DNA of 64,000 bases from an uncultured Tateyamaria sp. Lineage in GTDB: Bacteria; Pseudomonadota; Alphaproteobacteria; Rhodobacterales; Rhodobacteraceae. The position numbers were made by a program, and so were the translations under genes. Position 1 is the stretch's first letter, and every line of letters starts with the position of its first letter. The notes beneath the pieces are model-generated. The model worked only from the letters and a program-made list of their open reading frames with translations, was not told the DNA's origin and did not search any database. Positions 15,887 through 25,148 of the stretch are shown here, piece after piece. The stretch covers positions 744,001 through 808,000 of the forward strand of contig NZ_CANMBJ010000002.1 in assembly GCF_947496075.1 (NCBI RefSeq), read 5' to 3'.

Positions 15887-16312
15887 ATGACCTTGCGTTC
15901 AAGCCATATGATCTGCCACTCACGCGTCATAATAGCGGTCCTTGCTCTGCTTTCGGTCTGTGGTTTTCCTTTGGCGACCGAAGCACATGATGGGCCGCAT
16001 AGTCCCGCGATGATGGCTCGGGTCGAGCGGGCAGTCATGGCGGGGGCCCAAGTGGACATACGCCTGACCCTCACGGGGTTGGGTGGTCCATTGGTCCTTG
16101 AGGCGATAGCCGTGCCGGGGGCATCCGCGCAGTTTGATGAGCCAGTTACCGTCAGCTTTGCACAGGACGTTACGGTGAATGCGATCCTGACATTCGCCGC
16201 GCCGCCTCAAGGTTCAATCACCCTGATCCTCGATTTTGGCGTTGCAGGGCAGGGTGCGGTCACCGTCATTCCTTCACTTGTTCAGAACACGCTCAGCAGA
16301 AAGGATCTCTGA
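15887..16312 (+). CDS. Exported protein of unknown function
   Basis: Protein of 141 residues from ATG 15887, four bases after GGAAGG. It has an N-terminal hydrophobic signal (about residues 8-30, ending FPLATEA) and then a beta-rich domain with VDIRLTLTGLGGPLVLEAIAVPGA and SITLILDFGVAGQGAV. The fold vaguely recalls copper-chaperone-type periplasmic beta sandwiches, but no metal motif is present. Its stop overlaps the next gene's ATG (TGATG), so the two are translated together. Not recognised. Confidence 0.65.
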   Translation: MTLRSSHMICHSRVIIAVLALLSVCGFPLATEAHDGPHSPAMMARVERAVMAGAQVDIRLTLTGLGGPLVLEAIAVPGASAQFDEPVTVSFAQDVTVNAILTFAAPPQGSITLILDFGVAGQGAVTVIPSLVQNTLSRKDL

Positions 16313-16497
16313 TGAACTTCAGCCTGTCCGCCGCGAAATCAATGACGCTTGCCTTTGCAATTGTCCTCGGGTGTGCTGTCTCTGGCGATGCAGAGCCGCG
16401 ATTGAGACATCATGTGAACGTTGGGATCGAGCTGGTTGGTTCCGCGCTTTTCTCAGCCGCTGCTATCGTCGAAACGCAGGTCGAGACACTGCTTTAG
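16312..16497 (+). CDS. Small exported peptide coupled to the preceding gene
   Basis: Protein of 61 residues whose ATG overlaps the upstream stop by one base. Residues 1-27 look like a signal peptide (SAAKSMTLAFAIVLGCAVSGDA), leaving about 34 mature residues with a weakly hydrophobic GIELVGSALFSAAAIV helix. It is convergent with, and overlaps by four bases, the VOC gene on the other strand. Support comes from the coupling and signal peptide; there is no recognisable family. Confidence 0.5.
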   Translation: MNFSLSAAKSMTLAFAIVLGCAVSGDAEPRLRHHVNVGIELVGSALFSAAAIVETQVETLL

Positions 16498-16871
16498 GCG
16501 CGTTGGATCAGGTCCCAGCGGTTGCCAAAGGGGTCACGAAAGACCGCCACGCTTCCGTATGCCTCGTGCCGCGGTTCTTCTTCGAAGATGATCCCGCGTG
16601 CCATCAGCCGCGCATGGTCTTGCGCAAAATCATCCGAGTGCAGAAACAACCAGACCCGTCCGCCACCTTGGGCGCCGATGCTGGCGATTTGCTCTGCTCC
16701 GTCCGCCCGGGCTATGATGATGGAGGTCTGCGCACCGGGTGCGCGCACTTCGACCCAGCGTTTGCGCCTTTGGTCGATGTCGGCCACCAGTTCGAAGCCC
16801 AGCGTACCACAGAAAAAGTCCAGGCCTGCTTCGTAATCCGGGACGAGGATGGAGAAGGATTGGATGTGCAT
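16494..16871 (-). CDS. VOC (glyoxalase/bleomycin-resistance) family protein
   Basis: Protein of 125 residues from ATG 16871. The two-module VOC pattern is clear: MHIQSFSILVPDYEAGLDFFCGTLGFELV, then RVWLFLHSDDFAQDHARLMARGIIFEEEP and AVFRDPFGNRWDLIQ. The C-terminal FRDPFGNRWDL is the signature of small VOC proteins. Metal ligands are not fully obvious: a His near the N-terminus (residue 2) and Glu residues are candidates. Substrate unknown; such proteins act as lyases, dioxygenases or resistance proteins. Confidence 0.83.
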   Translation of the reverse strand: MHIQSFSILVPDYEAGLDFFCGTLGFELVADIDQRRKRWVEVRAPGAQTSIIIARADGAEQIASIGAQGGGRVWLFLHSDDFAQDHARLMARGIIFEEEPRHEAYGSVAVFRDPFGNRWDLIQRA

Positions 16872-16967
16872 GTGTGTACCGGGTTTGTCTGTCGCGCGCA
16901 GGCGGGGTGAGCCTCATCTAAGCCTGATCCGGGGAAGCTGCAATTGTGGGTTCAAACTCACCAGACT

Positions 16968-17657
16968 TCATGGCGACGTGAAAGAAGAAGCGAGCATTCT
17001 TGCATGTGCGGGTTCGAGCAGCCATGAGCACGCGATTTCCCATGCAAGTGCTGCCCGTTTGATGATGGGGGTCTGTGCTTCTGACCAGGTGGCCGTGTCA
17101 AAGAGAGGATGATCGCGACGTGCTTCATCCCAATCAATCAACGTGACCGTGCCGTCGGTGTCCGTCAGGATGTTGTTCGGGTTGAGGTCGCCATGCACAT
17201 GGGTGGTTTCGAGGCTGATTGCCGACCAGGCTGCCCTGAGTTGGACAACCAGATCCGGTGGCATTTCGGCCAGGTCGATGTCACCCCCGGACTGTGCGGT
17301 TAGAAGATCGCGTGCGGATGCAAACCCGTCACGTTGGGGCAGGTCAGCGGCAGTGCTGTGAAGGTGTGTGATCTTGTCGGCAATTGCCTTTGGAGGTGTG
17401 GGGCCTCCCGCGCAGAACGGTTCGCATATCCAGCCATCAACCACGAAGGTGTTGAGGCTTGACCGAAGAGGCGCGGGCACTTTCAGTCCGCAAACTTCGG
17501 CATGGCGTGCCACAGGCAGGAGCCACCCAATGGCTGCCTCTGACCGCCGCGTTGATTTGAGCACGTGCTGCCCGACCCGCAGCACTGCGTTGCGATGCCC
17601 GCCCGGCAGGGGCACAGGTTGCCCTGTCAGCCCCCATGCGCCGAGCGGTGGGGTCAC
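16968..17657 (-). CDS. Aminoglycoside-phosphotransferase-fold kinase-like protein
   Basis: Protein of 229 residues from ATG 17657, which overlaps the pyruvate carboxylase stop by four bases. The catalytic-loop motif HGDLNPNNIL and the metal-binding LIDWDEA motif of the APH/choline-kinase family are both present, followed by FDTATW. The N-lobe is short, with a candidate ATP-lysine in HVLKSTRR, so the protein is smaller than typical APH enzymes (about 260-300). It may phosphorylate a small molecule; there is no reason to assume antibiotic resistance. It should be translated from the pyc mRNA. Confidence 0.78.
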   Translation of the reverse strand: MTPPLGAWGLTGQPVPLPGGHRNAVLRVGQHVLKSTRRSEAAIGWLLPVARHAEVCGLKVPAPLRSSLNTFVVDGWICEPFCAGGPTPPKAIADKITHLHSTAADLPQRDGFASARDLLTAQSGGDIDLAEMPPDLVVQLRAAWSAISLETTHVHGDLNPNNILTDTDGTVTLIDWDEARRDHPLFDTATWSEAQTPIIKRAALAWEIACSWLLEPAHARMLASSFTSP

Positions 17658-20600
17658 TCCAACTCGACCAGCAGATCCTTGGCGTCGATCTGGCCCCCGG
17701 CCGAGATGTGTACGGCTTTGACAACCGCGTCGCGCTCAGCATGGATGCCGGTTTCCATTTTCATGGCTTCAATGGTCAGAAGCAGGTCGCCTTCGCACAC
17801 TTCCTGGCCTGCCGTAACACCAACGCTGGCGACGACACCGGGCATCGGGGCACCCACGTGACCTGCATTGCCATCTTCCGCCTTGGGACGGGACACGGTT
17901 TGGGACTTTACCAGACGGTTTGGTACGCGGATCGTGCGCGGTTGGCCGTTGAGTTCGAAGAACACGCGCACTTCGCCGTCTTCGTTGGTTTCCCCAACAG
18001 CCTGCAAGCGGATTTCGAGCGTCTTGCCCGGATCGATTTCCGCCGTGATCTCGTCGCCGGGCTGCATGCCGTAGAAGAAAGTCTTGGTTGGCAGGGTTCG
18101 AACGGGACCGTATGTGCGGTGACGGCCCATGTAGTCTAGAAACACCTTGGGATACATCAGGTAGCCCGACAGATCCTCATCATCGATGACCTTGCCTTCA
18201 AGTTGGCCGGACAGGTCGGTACGCGTGTCTTCAAGGTCGACGGGGGGCACATCCGCGCCGGGGCGTGCCGTGTTGGGTTCCTCGCCCTTGAGCACCTTTT
18301 GCTGGATGCCATGCGGGAAACCGCCCGGAGGTTGGCCCAGGTTGCCGCGCATCATGTCCACGACGCTGTCGGGAAAGGCGACCTCTTTGTCTGGATCCTC
18401 GACCTCGTCGCGGGTCAGCCCTTGGGACACCATCATCAGGGCCATGTCGCCGACCACTTTGGACGACGGCGTGACCTTGACGATGTCGCCGAACATTTGG
18501 TTCACATCCGCATAGGTGCGGGCGACCTCGTGCCAGCGCTCCTCCAGCCCGAGGCTGCGGGCCTGTGCCTTGAGGTTGGTGAATTGACCGCCCGGCATCT
18601 CGTGCAGATACACCTCGGACGAGGGTGCCTGCATACCGCTTTCAAACGCCGTGTAGTGCGCGCGGACAGCTTCCCAGTAATCCGAGATGTCACGGACCGC
18701 GTCGATGTCAAGGCCAGTGTCGCGGTCGGTGTGTTGCAGCGCTTCGACGACCGTGCCGAGCGTGGCCTGAGATGTGTTGCCCGACAGCGCATCCATGGCA
18801 CAATCGACAGCGTCCACGCCGGCCTCGGCTGCGGCGAGGATCGTCGCAACGGCCACGCCAGCCGTGTCATGTGTGTGGAAGTGGATCGGCAGACCAACCT
18901 CTTGTTTCAGAGCGCGGATCAGTTGCGTGGCGGCGGTTGGTTTCAAGAGGCCCGCCATGTCCTTCAGCCCCAGCACGTGGGCACCTGCGTCTTTCAACTG
19001 GTTGCCCATATCCACGTAGTACTTGAGGTCATACTTGGCCCGATCCGGGTCCATGATGTCGCCGGTGTAGCAGATCGTGCCTTCGCAGATCTTGTTCTGC
19101 TCTTGCACTGCATCCATGGCGACGCGCATGTTTTCGACCCAGTTGAGACTGTCGAAGACGCGGAAAACGTCGATGCCCGTGTCGGCTGCAACGCGCACAA
19201 ACTCCTGCACCACATTGTCGGGGTAGTTGGTGTAGCCCACACCGTTGGCCCCGCGCAGCAGCATCTGTGTCATCAGGTTGGGCATACGCTCGCGCAAGTC
19301 GCGCAGGCGTTGCCACGGGCATTCCTGCAGGAAACGGTAGGCCACGTCGAAGGTCGCACCACCCCAGCATTCCATGGAGAACAGCTGTGGCAGGTTGGCG
19401 GCATAGGCGGGTGCCACTTTGATCATGTCGTAGCTGCGCATGCGGGTGGCGAGCAGAGACTGGTGCCCGTCGCGCATCGTGGTGTCGGTGATCAGCAGTT
19501 GCTGTTGCGATTTCATCCAGTCCGCGACGGCCTGCGGGCCCTTTTGTTCGAGCAGGTTGCGCGAGCCCATCTGGTGAGACGGGTCGGCCTGCAGCGATGG
19601 CGGCTTGGGGTCCCTAATGTCCGTGCGAGGGCGAGGGCGGTCTTTGACCTCTGGGTGTCCGTTCACAGTAATGTCGGCGATATAGGTCAGCACCTTGGTG
19701 CCGCGGTCGCGACGGCGCGGGAATTGGAACAGTTCGGGTGTCTCGTCGATGAACTTGGTTGTGTATTCATTCGACAGGAAGGTCGGGTGTTTCAGCAGGT
19801 TTTCGACAAAGGCGATGTTGGTGGACACCCCCCGGATGCGGAATTCGCGCAGGGCGCGGTCCATGCGGGCGATGGCGATCTCGGGCGTTGGGCCTTTGGA
19901 CGTCACCTTGGTCAGTAGACTATCGTAGTAGCGGGTGATGACGCCGCCCGCATAGGCCGTGCCGCCATCCAAACGGATGCCCATGCCCGTGGCCGAGCGG
20001 TAGGCAGTGATGCGGCCATAGTCGGGGATGAAGTTGTTTTGCGGGTCCTCAGTGGTCACACGGGTCTGTAACGCGTGCCCGGTCAGGACGATGTCCTTCT
20101 GGCTGGCCTTACCGGTCGCCTCGTCAATCGGCTTGCCCTCGGCGATCAGGATCTGGGCGCGGACAATGTCGATGCCGGTAACCTCCTCGGTCACGGTGTG
20201 TTCGACCTGCACGCGGGGGTTCACTTCGATGAAGTAGAACTTGCTGGTTTCCATATCCATCAGGAACTCAACAGTGCCTGCGCATTCGTAGTTCACGTGT
20301 TTGCAGATCTTGTAGCCAAGCTGGCAAATCTCATCGCGCTGCGCGTCAGTCAGGTAGGGTGCGGGCGCGCGTTCTACGACTTTCTGGTTGCGGCGCTGGA
20401 CAGAACAATCGCGTTCAAAGAGGTGGTACATGCCACCATGCTTGTCGCCGAGAATCTGCACCTCGACGTGCCGGGCGCGGGTGATCATTTTTTCCAGGTA
20501 GCCTTCGCCGTTGCCAAAGGCAGCCTCGGCTTCGCGACGGCCTTCGAGGACCTTTTCCTCGACCTCATCCTCGCCAAAGATCGGGCGCATGCCGCGGCCG

Positions 20601-21100
20601 CCACCGCCCCACGATGCCTTGAGCATCAGGGGGTAGCCGACCTCTTTGGCCTCTTTGCGGATCGCATCCATATCGTCGCCAAGTACTTCCGTGGCAGGGA
20701 TGACGGGCACACCAGCCTCAACTGCAACGCGGCGGGCGCTGGCCTTGTCGCCCAAGGCGCGCATGGTTTCGGATTTGGGGCCGATGAAAGTGATGCCGTT
20801 TTTCTCGCAGGCGTCTACGAAATCGGGGTTTTCCGACAAAAGGCCGTAGCCGGGGTGAATCGCGTCCGCCCCACTTTCGCGGGCGACGCGGATCATTTCG
20901 TCAATGCTGAGATAGGCGGCGACGGGGCCGAGGCCTTCGCCGATGCGGTAGGCTTCGTCCGCCTTGAAGCGGTGCAGGCCCAACTTGTCCTCTTCGGCAA
21001 AGACGGCGACCGTCTTTTTGCCCATCTCGTTCGCGGCCCGCATGATGCGGATGGCGATCTCACCCCGGTTTGCGATGAGGATTTTCTTGAAGTCGGGCAT
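17654..21100 (-). CDS. pyc: Pyruvate carboxylase
   Basis: Protein of 1148 residues, full length for the single-chain enzyme. ATG 21100 is chosen because MPDFKKILIANRGEIAIRI is the family N-terminus; an upstream in-frame start adds 13 unrelated residues. Order: biotin carboxylase (about 1-455, with GGGGRGM ATP loop and FIEVNPRVQVEHTVTEE), carboxyltransferase (about 535-810, TTMRDGHQSLLATRMR and the metal-site HFHTHDTAG), and C-terminal biotin carrier with EAMKMET lysine. It makes oxaloacetate from pyruvate and bicarbonate with ATP (anaplerosis). The stop overlaps the start of the kinase-like gene. Confidence 0.97.
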   Translation of the reverse strand: MPDFKKILIANRGEIAIRIMRAANEMGKKTVAVFAEEDKLGLHRFKADEAYRIGEGLGPVAAYLSIDEMIRVARESGADAIHPGYGLLSENPDFVDACEKNGITFIGPKSETMRALGDKASARRVAVEAGVPVIPATEVLGDDMDAIRKEAKEVGYPLMLKASWGGGGRGMRPIFGEDEVEEKVLEGRREAEAAFGNGEGYLEKMITRARHVEVQILGDKHGGMYHLFERDCSVQRRNQKVVERAPAPYLTDAQRDEICQLGYKICKHVNYECAGTVEFLMDMETSKFYFIEVNPRVQVEHTVTEEVTGIDIVRAQILIAEGKPIDEATGKASQKDIVLTGHALQTRVTTEDPQNNFIPDYGRITAYRSATGMGIRLDGGTAYAGGVITRYYDSLLTKVTSKGPTPEIAIARMDRALREFRIRGVSTNIAFVENLLKHPTFLSNEYTTKFIDETPELFQFPRRRDRGTKVLTYIADITVNGHPEVKDRPRPRTDIRDPKPPSLQADPSHQMGSRNLLEQKGPQAVADWMKSQQQLLITDTTMRDGHQSLLATRMRSYDMIKVAPAYAANLPQLFSMECWGGATFDVAYRFLQECPWQRLRDLRERMPNLMTQMLLRGANGVGYTNYPDNVVQEFVRVAADTGIDVFRVFDSLNWVENMRVAMDAVQEQNKICEGTICYTGDIMDPDRAKYDLKYYVDMGNQLKDAGAHVLGLKDMAGLLKPTAATQLIRALKQEVGLPIHFHTHDTAGVAVATILAAAEAGVDAVDCAMDALSGNTSQATLGTVVEALQHTDRDTGLDIDAVRDISDYWEAVRAHYTAFESGMQAPSSEVYLHEMPGGQFTNLKAQARSLGLEERWHEVARTYADVNQMFGDIVKVTPSSKVVGDMALMMVSQGLTRDEVEDPDKEVAFPDSVVDMMRGNLGQPPGGFPHGIQQKVLKGEEPNTARPGADVPPVDLEDTRTDLSGQLEGKVIDDEDLSGYLMYPKVFLDYMGRHRTYGPVRTLPTKTFFYGMQPGDEITAEIDPGKTLEIRLQAVGETNEDGEVRVFFELNGQPRTIRVPNRLVKSQTVSRPKAEDGNAGHVGAPMPGVVASVGVTAGQEVCEGDLLLTIEAMKMETGIHAERDAVVKAVHISAGGQIDAKDLLVELE

Positions 21101-21365
21101 GTAAGTTCCCCCCGGGGCCGTATTTTGCAGTCGCGGCATTCTCTATGACGTTTACGTGACGCAAACAATACGTGGTTGTGGGTAGATGGCCCTGCAGGAG
21201 AAAAGGTGCCCGGCGTGGCCGATGGAGCAGCTGACCTAGTCGCCGGCATTTGTTTGAACAAAAACTGCACTCTCATTGTCACGCAAAAAGAGGCAGGTCA
21301 CTGACCTGGATGTTTGCCAATACGCCATGCGGAGTTTGCCGACGGTCGGCTTGTGCTGGAAGGTT

Positions 21366-22559
21366 CTAGCTGTGCAAAAACGGTTTGGGCAGGTCCTGAA
21401 GCGCGCGCGCTCCAAGCTGCCCCATGTTGGCCTTCAAGTCTTCGGACAGAATGTGGGTCAGATGATCGATCCCGTCGGGTCCAAGGGCGGCCAGTGCATA
21501 GTGCCAACCTCGGCCCAGCATGACGAAATCCGCACCCGATGCCATGGCCCGAAGTATGTCCAATCCACCCTCGATCCCGCTGTCGAAGATGATGGGCAGG
21601 CGTGTCGCGCGTCGGACGGCTGGAAGCACTTCGATTGTGGCAGGGGCGGCATCGAATTGCCGACCGGCATGGTTCGAGACCCAGATGGCATCGACGCCAA
21701 GCCCTTGGAGCCGTTCGGCATCCGTGCCGCGCATCACCCCCTTGACCACGAAAGGCCCATCCCAGGCATCCCGCAGCCATGACACATAGTCCCAGTCTGG
21801 CGACGTGCGCAGCAGGTATCCGACATGTGCCGTGACGGGTAGGTTCTTGGTCGCTGCAGTGGCATAGGCATCCAGCATCCGCATATGCGGCATGCCCTTG
21901 CGCGCCATCGCCATGGCCCATGCTGGCCGCATGGCGACCTGCGCCATAAGGCGCGGGGTCAGGCGGGGTGGGTTGGTAATGCCGGATCGTGTTTGCCGTT
22001 CGCGCCGGGACGCGACGGGTACATCGACCGTCAGCACCAATGTTTTGAACCCGGCGGTACGGGCGCGGTCCAGCATGTCCTTGCGAATGCCTTCGTCACG
22101 TGGGGGGTACATCTGGAACCAGGCGTCCTTGCCCAGAACAGGGGCGACATCCTCCGGAGAAGCGGCGGCGACCGTGGACAGAGTGTAGGGGATGCCCAGA
22201 CGTGCCGCACCTTGCGCCAGATGGCGTTCCGCATCAGGCCACATCAGGCCTGACATGCCGACCGGGGCGATGCCAAAGGGCAGGGGGCGCTGCTGTCCCA
22301 AAAGGGTCGTTGAAAGATCGGCGTCGAATTCGCCATGCAGAATGGATGGAAGCAGTCCCACACGGTCAAGCGCCGTGCGATTGCGGCGGCGCGTGGCCTC
22401 GTCGCCCGTGCCGCTGTCCAGATACTCCCAAACGAATTTCGGGATTCGCTGTTGCGCGCGGGCGCGCAGGTCGCTGAGGGCGGGATAGCGGCTGTTCAGA
22501 TCCATGCGCGCGACTATGGACATGGGGGTGCGGCGCTGCAAGCCGTTGAATTCACGCAT
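21366..22559 (-). CDS. FMN-dependent alpha-hydroxy-acid dehydrogenase (L-lactate dehydrogenase type)
   Basis: Protein of up to 397 residues. It is a TIM barrel with PKFVWEYLDSGTGDE, PFGIAPVGMSGLMWPDAE, the proton-abstracting His in VWVSNHAGRQFDAAPA (usual form SNHGGRQLD), and FDSGIEGGLDILRAMASGADFVMLGR for FMN phosphate. It oxidises a 2-hydroxy acid such as L-lactate or (S)-mandelate to the 2-oxo acid. The start is uncertain: Met at 22559, 22523 (MSIVARM) or 22505 (MDLNSRYPAL) are all in frame and none has a good ribosome site. Divergent from the uvrD-type gene. Confidence 0.88.
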   Translation of the reverse strand: MREFNGLQRRTPMSIVARMDLNSRYPALSDLRARAQQRIPKFVWEYLDSGTGDEATRRRNRTALDRVGLLPSILHGEFDADLSTTLLGQQRPLPFGIAPVGMSGLMWPDAERHLAQGAARLGIPYTLSTVAAASPEDVAPVLGKDAWFQMYPPRDEGIRKDMLDRARTAGFKTLVLTVDVPVASRRERQTRSGITNPPRLTPRLMAQVAMRPAWAMAMARKGMPHMRMLDAYATAATKNLPVTAHVGYLLRTSPDWDYVSWLRDAWDGPFVVKGVMRGTDAERLQGLGVDAIWVSNHAGRQFDAAPATIEVLPAVRRATRLPIIFDSGIEGGLDILRAMASGADFVMLGRGWHYALAALGPDGIDHLTHILSEDLKANMGQLGARALQDLPKPFLHS

Positions 22560-22580
22560 GCTCTGCCTGTTGGAGCCTCC

Positions 22581-22594
22581 GAACTGCGGTTTTG
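22581..22594. promoter_or_regulatory. GAACTGC-N3-TTTG motif before the helicase gene
   Basis: GAACTGC-GGT-TTTG is a one-base variant of the AAACTGC-N3-TTTTG motif repeated after the same gene at 25149-25258. It could be an operator, or chance. Confidence 0.25.
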
Positions 22595-22613
22595 AAAGCG
22601 GTTAAGAGCGATG

Positions 22614-22628
22614 GAACATCGCGTGAAC
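22614..22628 (+). promoter_or_regulatory. LexA/SOS box (GAAC-N7-GAAC) before uvrD-type gene
   Basis: GAAC-ATCGCGT-GAAC matches the alphaproteobacterial LexA operator GTTC-N7-GTTC read from the other strand. It lies 42 bases before the helicase ATG, a fitting operator position, and predicts DNA-damage induction. Confidence 0.72.
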
Positions 22629-22669
22629 ATCGGTCTTTTCCTTTGAGTGCGGGCGCGATACATTGCGGC

Positions 22670-25099
22670 ATGAGCAGTTTTGATGATCTTGACGCCTTTG
22701 AAGGGGCCTCTCTGTCCGCACGCGCCATGGCAGCGCGCCCGCAGCCTTATCTGGACGGCCTCAATCCGGCGCAGCGCGCGGCGGTCGAGAAGCTGGATGG
22801 CCCTGTGCTGATGCTGGCGGGCGCGGGTACAGGCAAAACCCGGGCGCTGACTGCGCGGATCGTGCATCTGTTGAACACCGGGCGGGCGCGTCCGAACGAG
22901 ATCCTGGCCGTCACCTTTACCAACAAGGCAGCGCGCGAAATGAAAAATCGCGTGGGCCAGATGCTTGGGCAGCCGATTGAGGGTATGCCGTGGATGGGCA
23001 CGTTCCACGCAATTTGCGTGAAGCTGCTGCGCCGTCATGCCGAACTTGTGGGCCTCAAATCGAATTTCACAATTCTGGACACAGACGATCAGATCCGCCT
23101 TTTGAAGCAGCTGGTTCAGGCGGCCAATATCGATGACAAGCGCTGGCCTGCGCGCCAGTTGGCCAGCATCATCGACGGGTGGAAAAACCGCGCTCTGACA
23201 CCTGACAAAGTGCCCGCCGCGGATGCGGGGGCCTACAATCACAAGGGCGTTGATCTTTATGCCCAGTATCAGCGCCGTCTGGTCGAGCTGAATGCCTGCG
23301 ACTTCGGCGACCTGCTTTTGCATATGGTCACCATCTTTCAGGCTCACCTGGATATTCTGCAACAATATCAACGCTGGTTCGCGTTTATTCTTGTGGACGA
23401 GTACCAGGATACCAACGTCGCCCAGTACCTGTGGCTGCGGCTGTTGGCGCAGGGGCACAAGAACATCTGTTGTGTTGGTGATGACGACCAGTCGATCTAT
23501 GGCTGGCGTGGGGCCGAGGTGGGCAACATCCTGCGGTTTGAAAAGGATTTTTCCGGCGCGCATGTGGTGCGGCTGGAACAGAACTATCGCTCGACTCCGC
23601 ATATCCTAGCGGCGGCGTCCGGTGTCATTGATGGCAACGAAAACCGTCTGGGCAAGACGCTGTGGACCGACAAGGACGAGGGCGAGAAAGTGCGCCTGAT
23701 CGGTCACTGGGACGGCGAGGAAGAAGCACGCTGGATCGGGGAAGAGATTGAGGCGGCGCAGAACGGCACACGAGGTGTGCGTCCTATGTCATTGGAAGAC
23801 ATGGCTATTCTGGTCCGTGCCTCGCATCAGATGCGGGCGTTTGAGGATCGGTTCCTGACCATCGGTTTGCCCTATCGCGTCATTGGCGGCCCGCGCTTTT
23901 ATGAGCGGATGGAGATCCGGGATGCGATGGCCTATTTCCGGGTTGTCGTCTCGCCCGATGATGATCTGGCCTTTGAGCGGATCGTGAACACGCCCAAACG
24001 CGGTTTGGGGGACAAGGCGCAGCAGACCATTCAGATCACGGCGCGGGCCAATGGTGTGCCATTGGTGGAAGGAGCGCGGTTGGCCGTTGAGCAGGGGTTG
24101 ATCAAGGGCAAGGGCGGCAAGGAATTGGGCGCGCTTGTGGATGGGATTGCCCGCTGGAATTCCAAGCTGCGGGGACCGCGCATTGAAGTGGCGCAGGATG
24201 ATTCAGTGATTGATGAGGGGGTGGCTCCGCTGCGTGTCGAATATGGTCCGCCGCCGGTGAGCCATATCGAGTTGGCCGAGATCATTCTGGATGAAAGCGG
24301 CTACACTGCCCATTGGCAGAATGACAAGACACCCGAAGCGCCCGGCCGATTGGAGAACTTGAAGGAGCTGGTGAAAGCCCTTGAATCCTTTGAGAATTTG
24401 CAAGGCTTTCTTGAGCACGTTTCGCTGGTCATGGACAACGCCAGCGAGGATGCCGAGGCGAAGGTGTCGATCATGACGCTGCACGCCGCCAAGGGTTTGG
24501 AATTCCCGCAAGTGTTCCTACCGGGGTGGGAGGACGGGCTGTTTCCGTCGCAACGGTCGATGGATGAAAGTGGGATCAAGGGCCTCGAAGAAGAACGCCG
24601 CCTGGCCTATGTCGGGATCACCCGTGCGGAAGAGGTTTGCACCATATCCTTTGCGGCCAACCGGAGGGTGTTTGGTCAGTGGCAATCATCCATGCCATCA
24701 CGCTTTGTCGATGAACTGCCCGAGGATCATGTGGATGTGCTGACGCCACCGGGCCTATATGGGGGTGGCTTTGGTGCTGCAGCCCCAAATATGGGGGGTG
24801 AGTCGCGGTTGCATCAGGCGGCGGCGGACGCGAATGTCTACAACTCGCCCGGCTGGAAGCGGCTGCAGGCGCGGGCCGGTGAGCGGCCCATGAGCCAACC
24901 CAAGGAAAGCCGGAACACGGTCATTGATCTGAACGCGGTGTCGGCTTTCACCATGGGGGAGCGGGTGTTTCACCAGAAGTTCGGTTACGGCGTCATCATC
25001 GGGATCGAGGGTGACAAGCTGGAAGTGGAGTTCGAGAAGGCGGGCACGAAGAAGGTTGTTTCGCGCTTTATATCCGGCACGGATGACATTCCGTTTTAG
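22670..25099 (+). CDS. uvrD: UvrD/PcrA-type superfamily 1 DNA helicase
   Basis: Protein of 809 residues. ATG 22670 is preferred to an in-frame upstream start because upstream codons overlap the LexA box. All SF1A motifs are present: LNPAQRAAV (Q motif), GAGTGKTRALTARI (I), VTFTNKAAREMKNRV (Ia), FILVDEYQDTN (II), GDDDQSIYGWRGAEVGN (III), LEQNYRS (IV), TLHAAKGLEFPQVFLPGWEDGLFPS (V), ERRLAYVGITRAEE (VI). The C-terminus has the FGYGVIIGIEGDKLEVEFEKAGTKKV Tudor-like tail of PcrA/UvrD. It unwinds 3'-5' in excision and mismatch repair. Confidence 0.93.
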   Translation: MSSFDDLDAFEGASLSARAMAARPQPYLDGLNPAQRAAVEKLDGPVLMLAGAGTGKTRALTARIVHLLNTGRARPNEILAVTFTNKAAREMKNRVGQMLGQPIEGMPWMGTFHAICVKLLRRHAELVGLKSNFTILDTDDQIRLLKQLVQAANIDDKRWPARQLASIIDGWKNRALTPDKVPAADAGAYNHKGVDLYAQYQRRLVELNACDFGDLLLHMVTIFQAHLDILQQYQRWFAFILVDEYQDTNVAQYLWLRLLAQGHKNICCVGDDDQSIYGWRGAEVGNILRFEKDFSGAHVVRLEQNYRSTPHILAAASGVIDGNENRLGKTLWTDKDEGEKVRLIGHWDGEEEARWIGEEIEAAQNGTRGVRPMSLEDMAILVRASHQMRAFEDRFLTIGLPYRVIGGPRFYERMEIRDAMAYFRVVVSPDDDLAFERIVNTPKRGLGDKAQQTIQITARANGVPLVEGARLAVEQGLIKGKGGKELGALVDGIARWNSKLRGPRIEVAQDDSVIDEGVAPLRVEYGPPPVSHIELAEIILDESGYTAHWQNDKTPEAPGRLENLKELVKALESFENLQGFLEHVSLVMDNASEDAEAKVSIMTLHAAKGLEFPQVFLPGWEDGLFPSQRSMDESGIKGLEEERRLAYVGITRAEEVCTISFAANRRVFGQWQSSMPSRFVDELPEDHVDVLTPPGLYGGGFGAAAPNMGGESRLHQAAADANVYNSPGWKRLQARAGERPMSQPKESRNTVIDLNAVSAFTMGERVFHQKFGYGVIIGIEGDKLEVEFEKAGTKKVVSRFISGTDDIPF

Positions 25100-25148
25100 A
25101 GGTGTGGGGCGGCGCGGTTAACGCGCCGTGCGGTCCTTTCAATCTGGT

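Noticed and set aside
18203-21148. Long plus-strand frames opposite pyruvate carboxylase (571 and 357 codons)
   Set aside because: Antisense shadows of a highly conserved gene; no motifs and biased composition.
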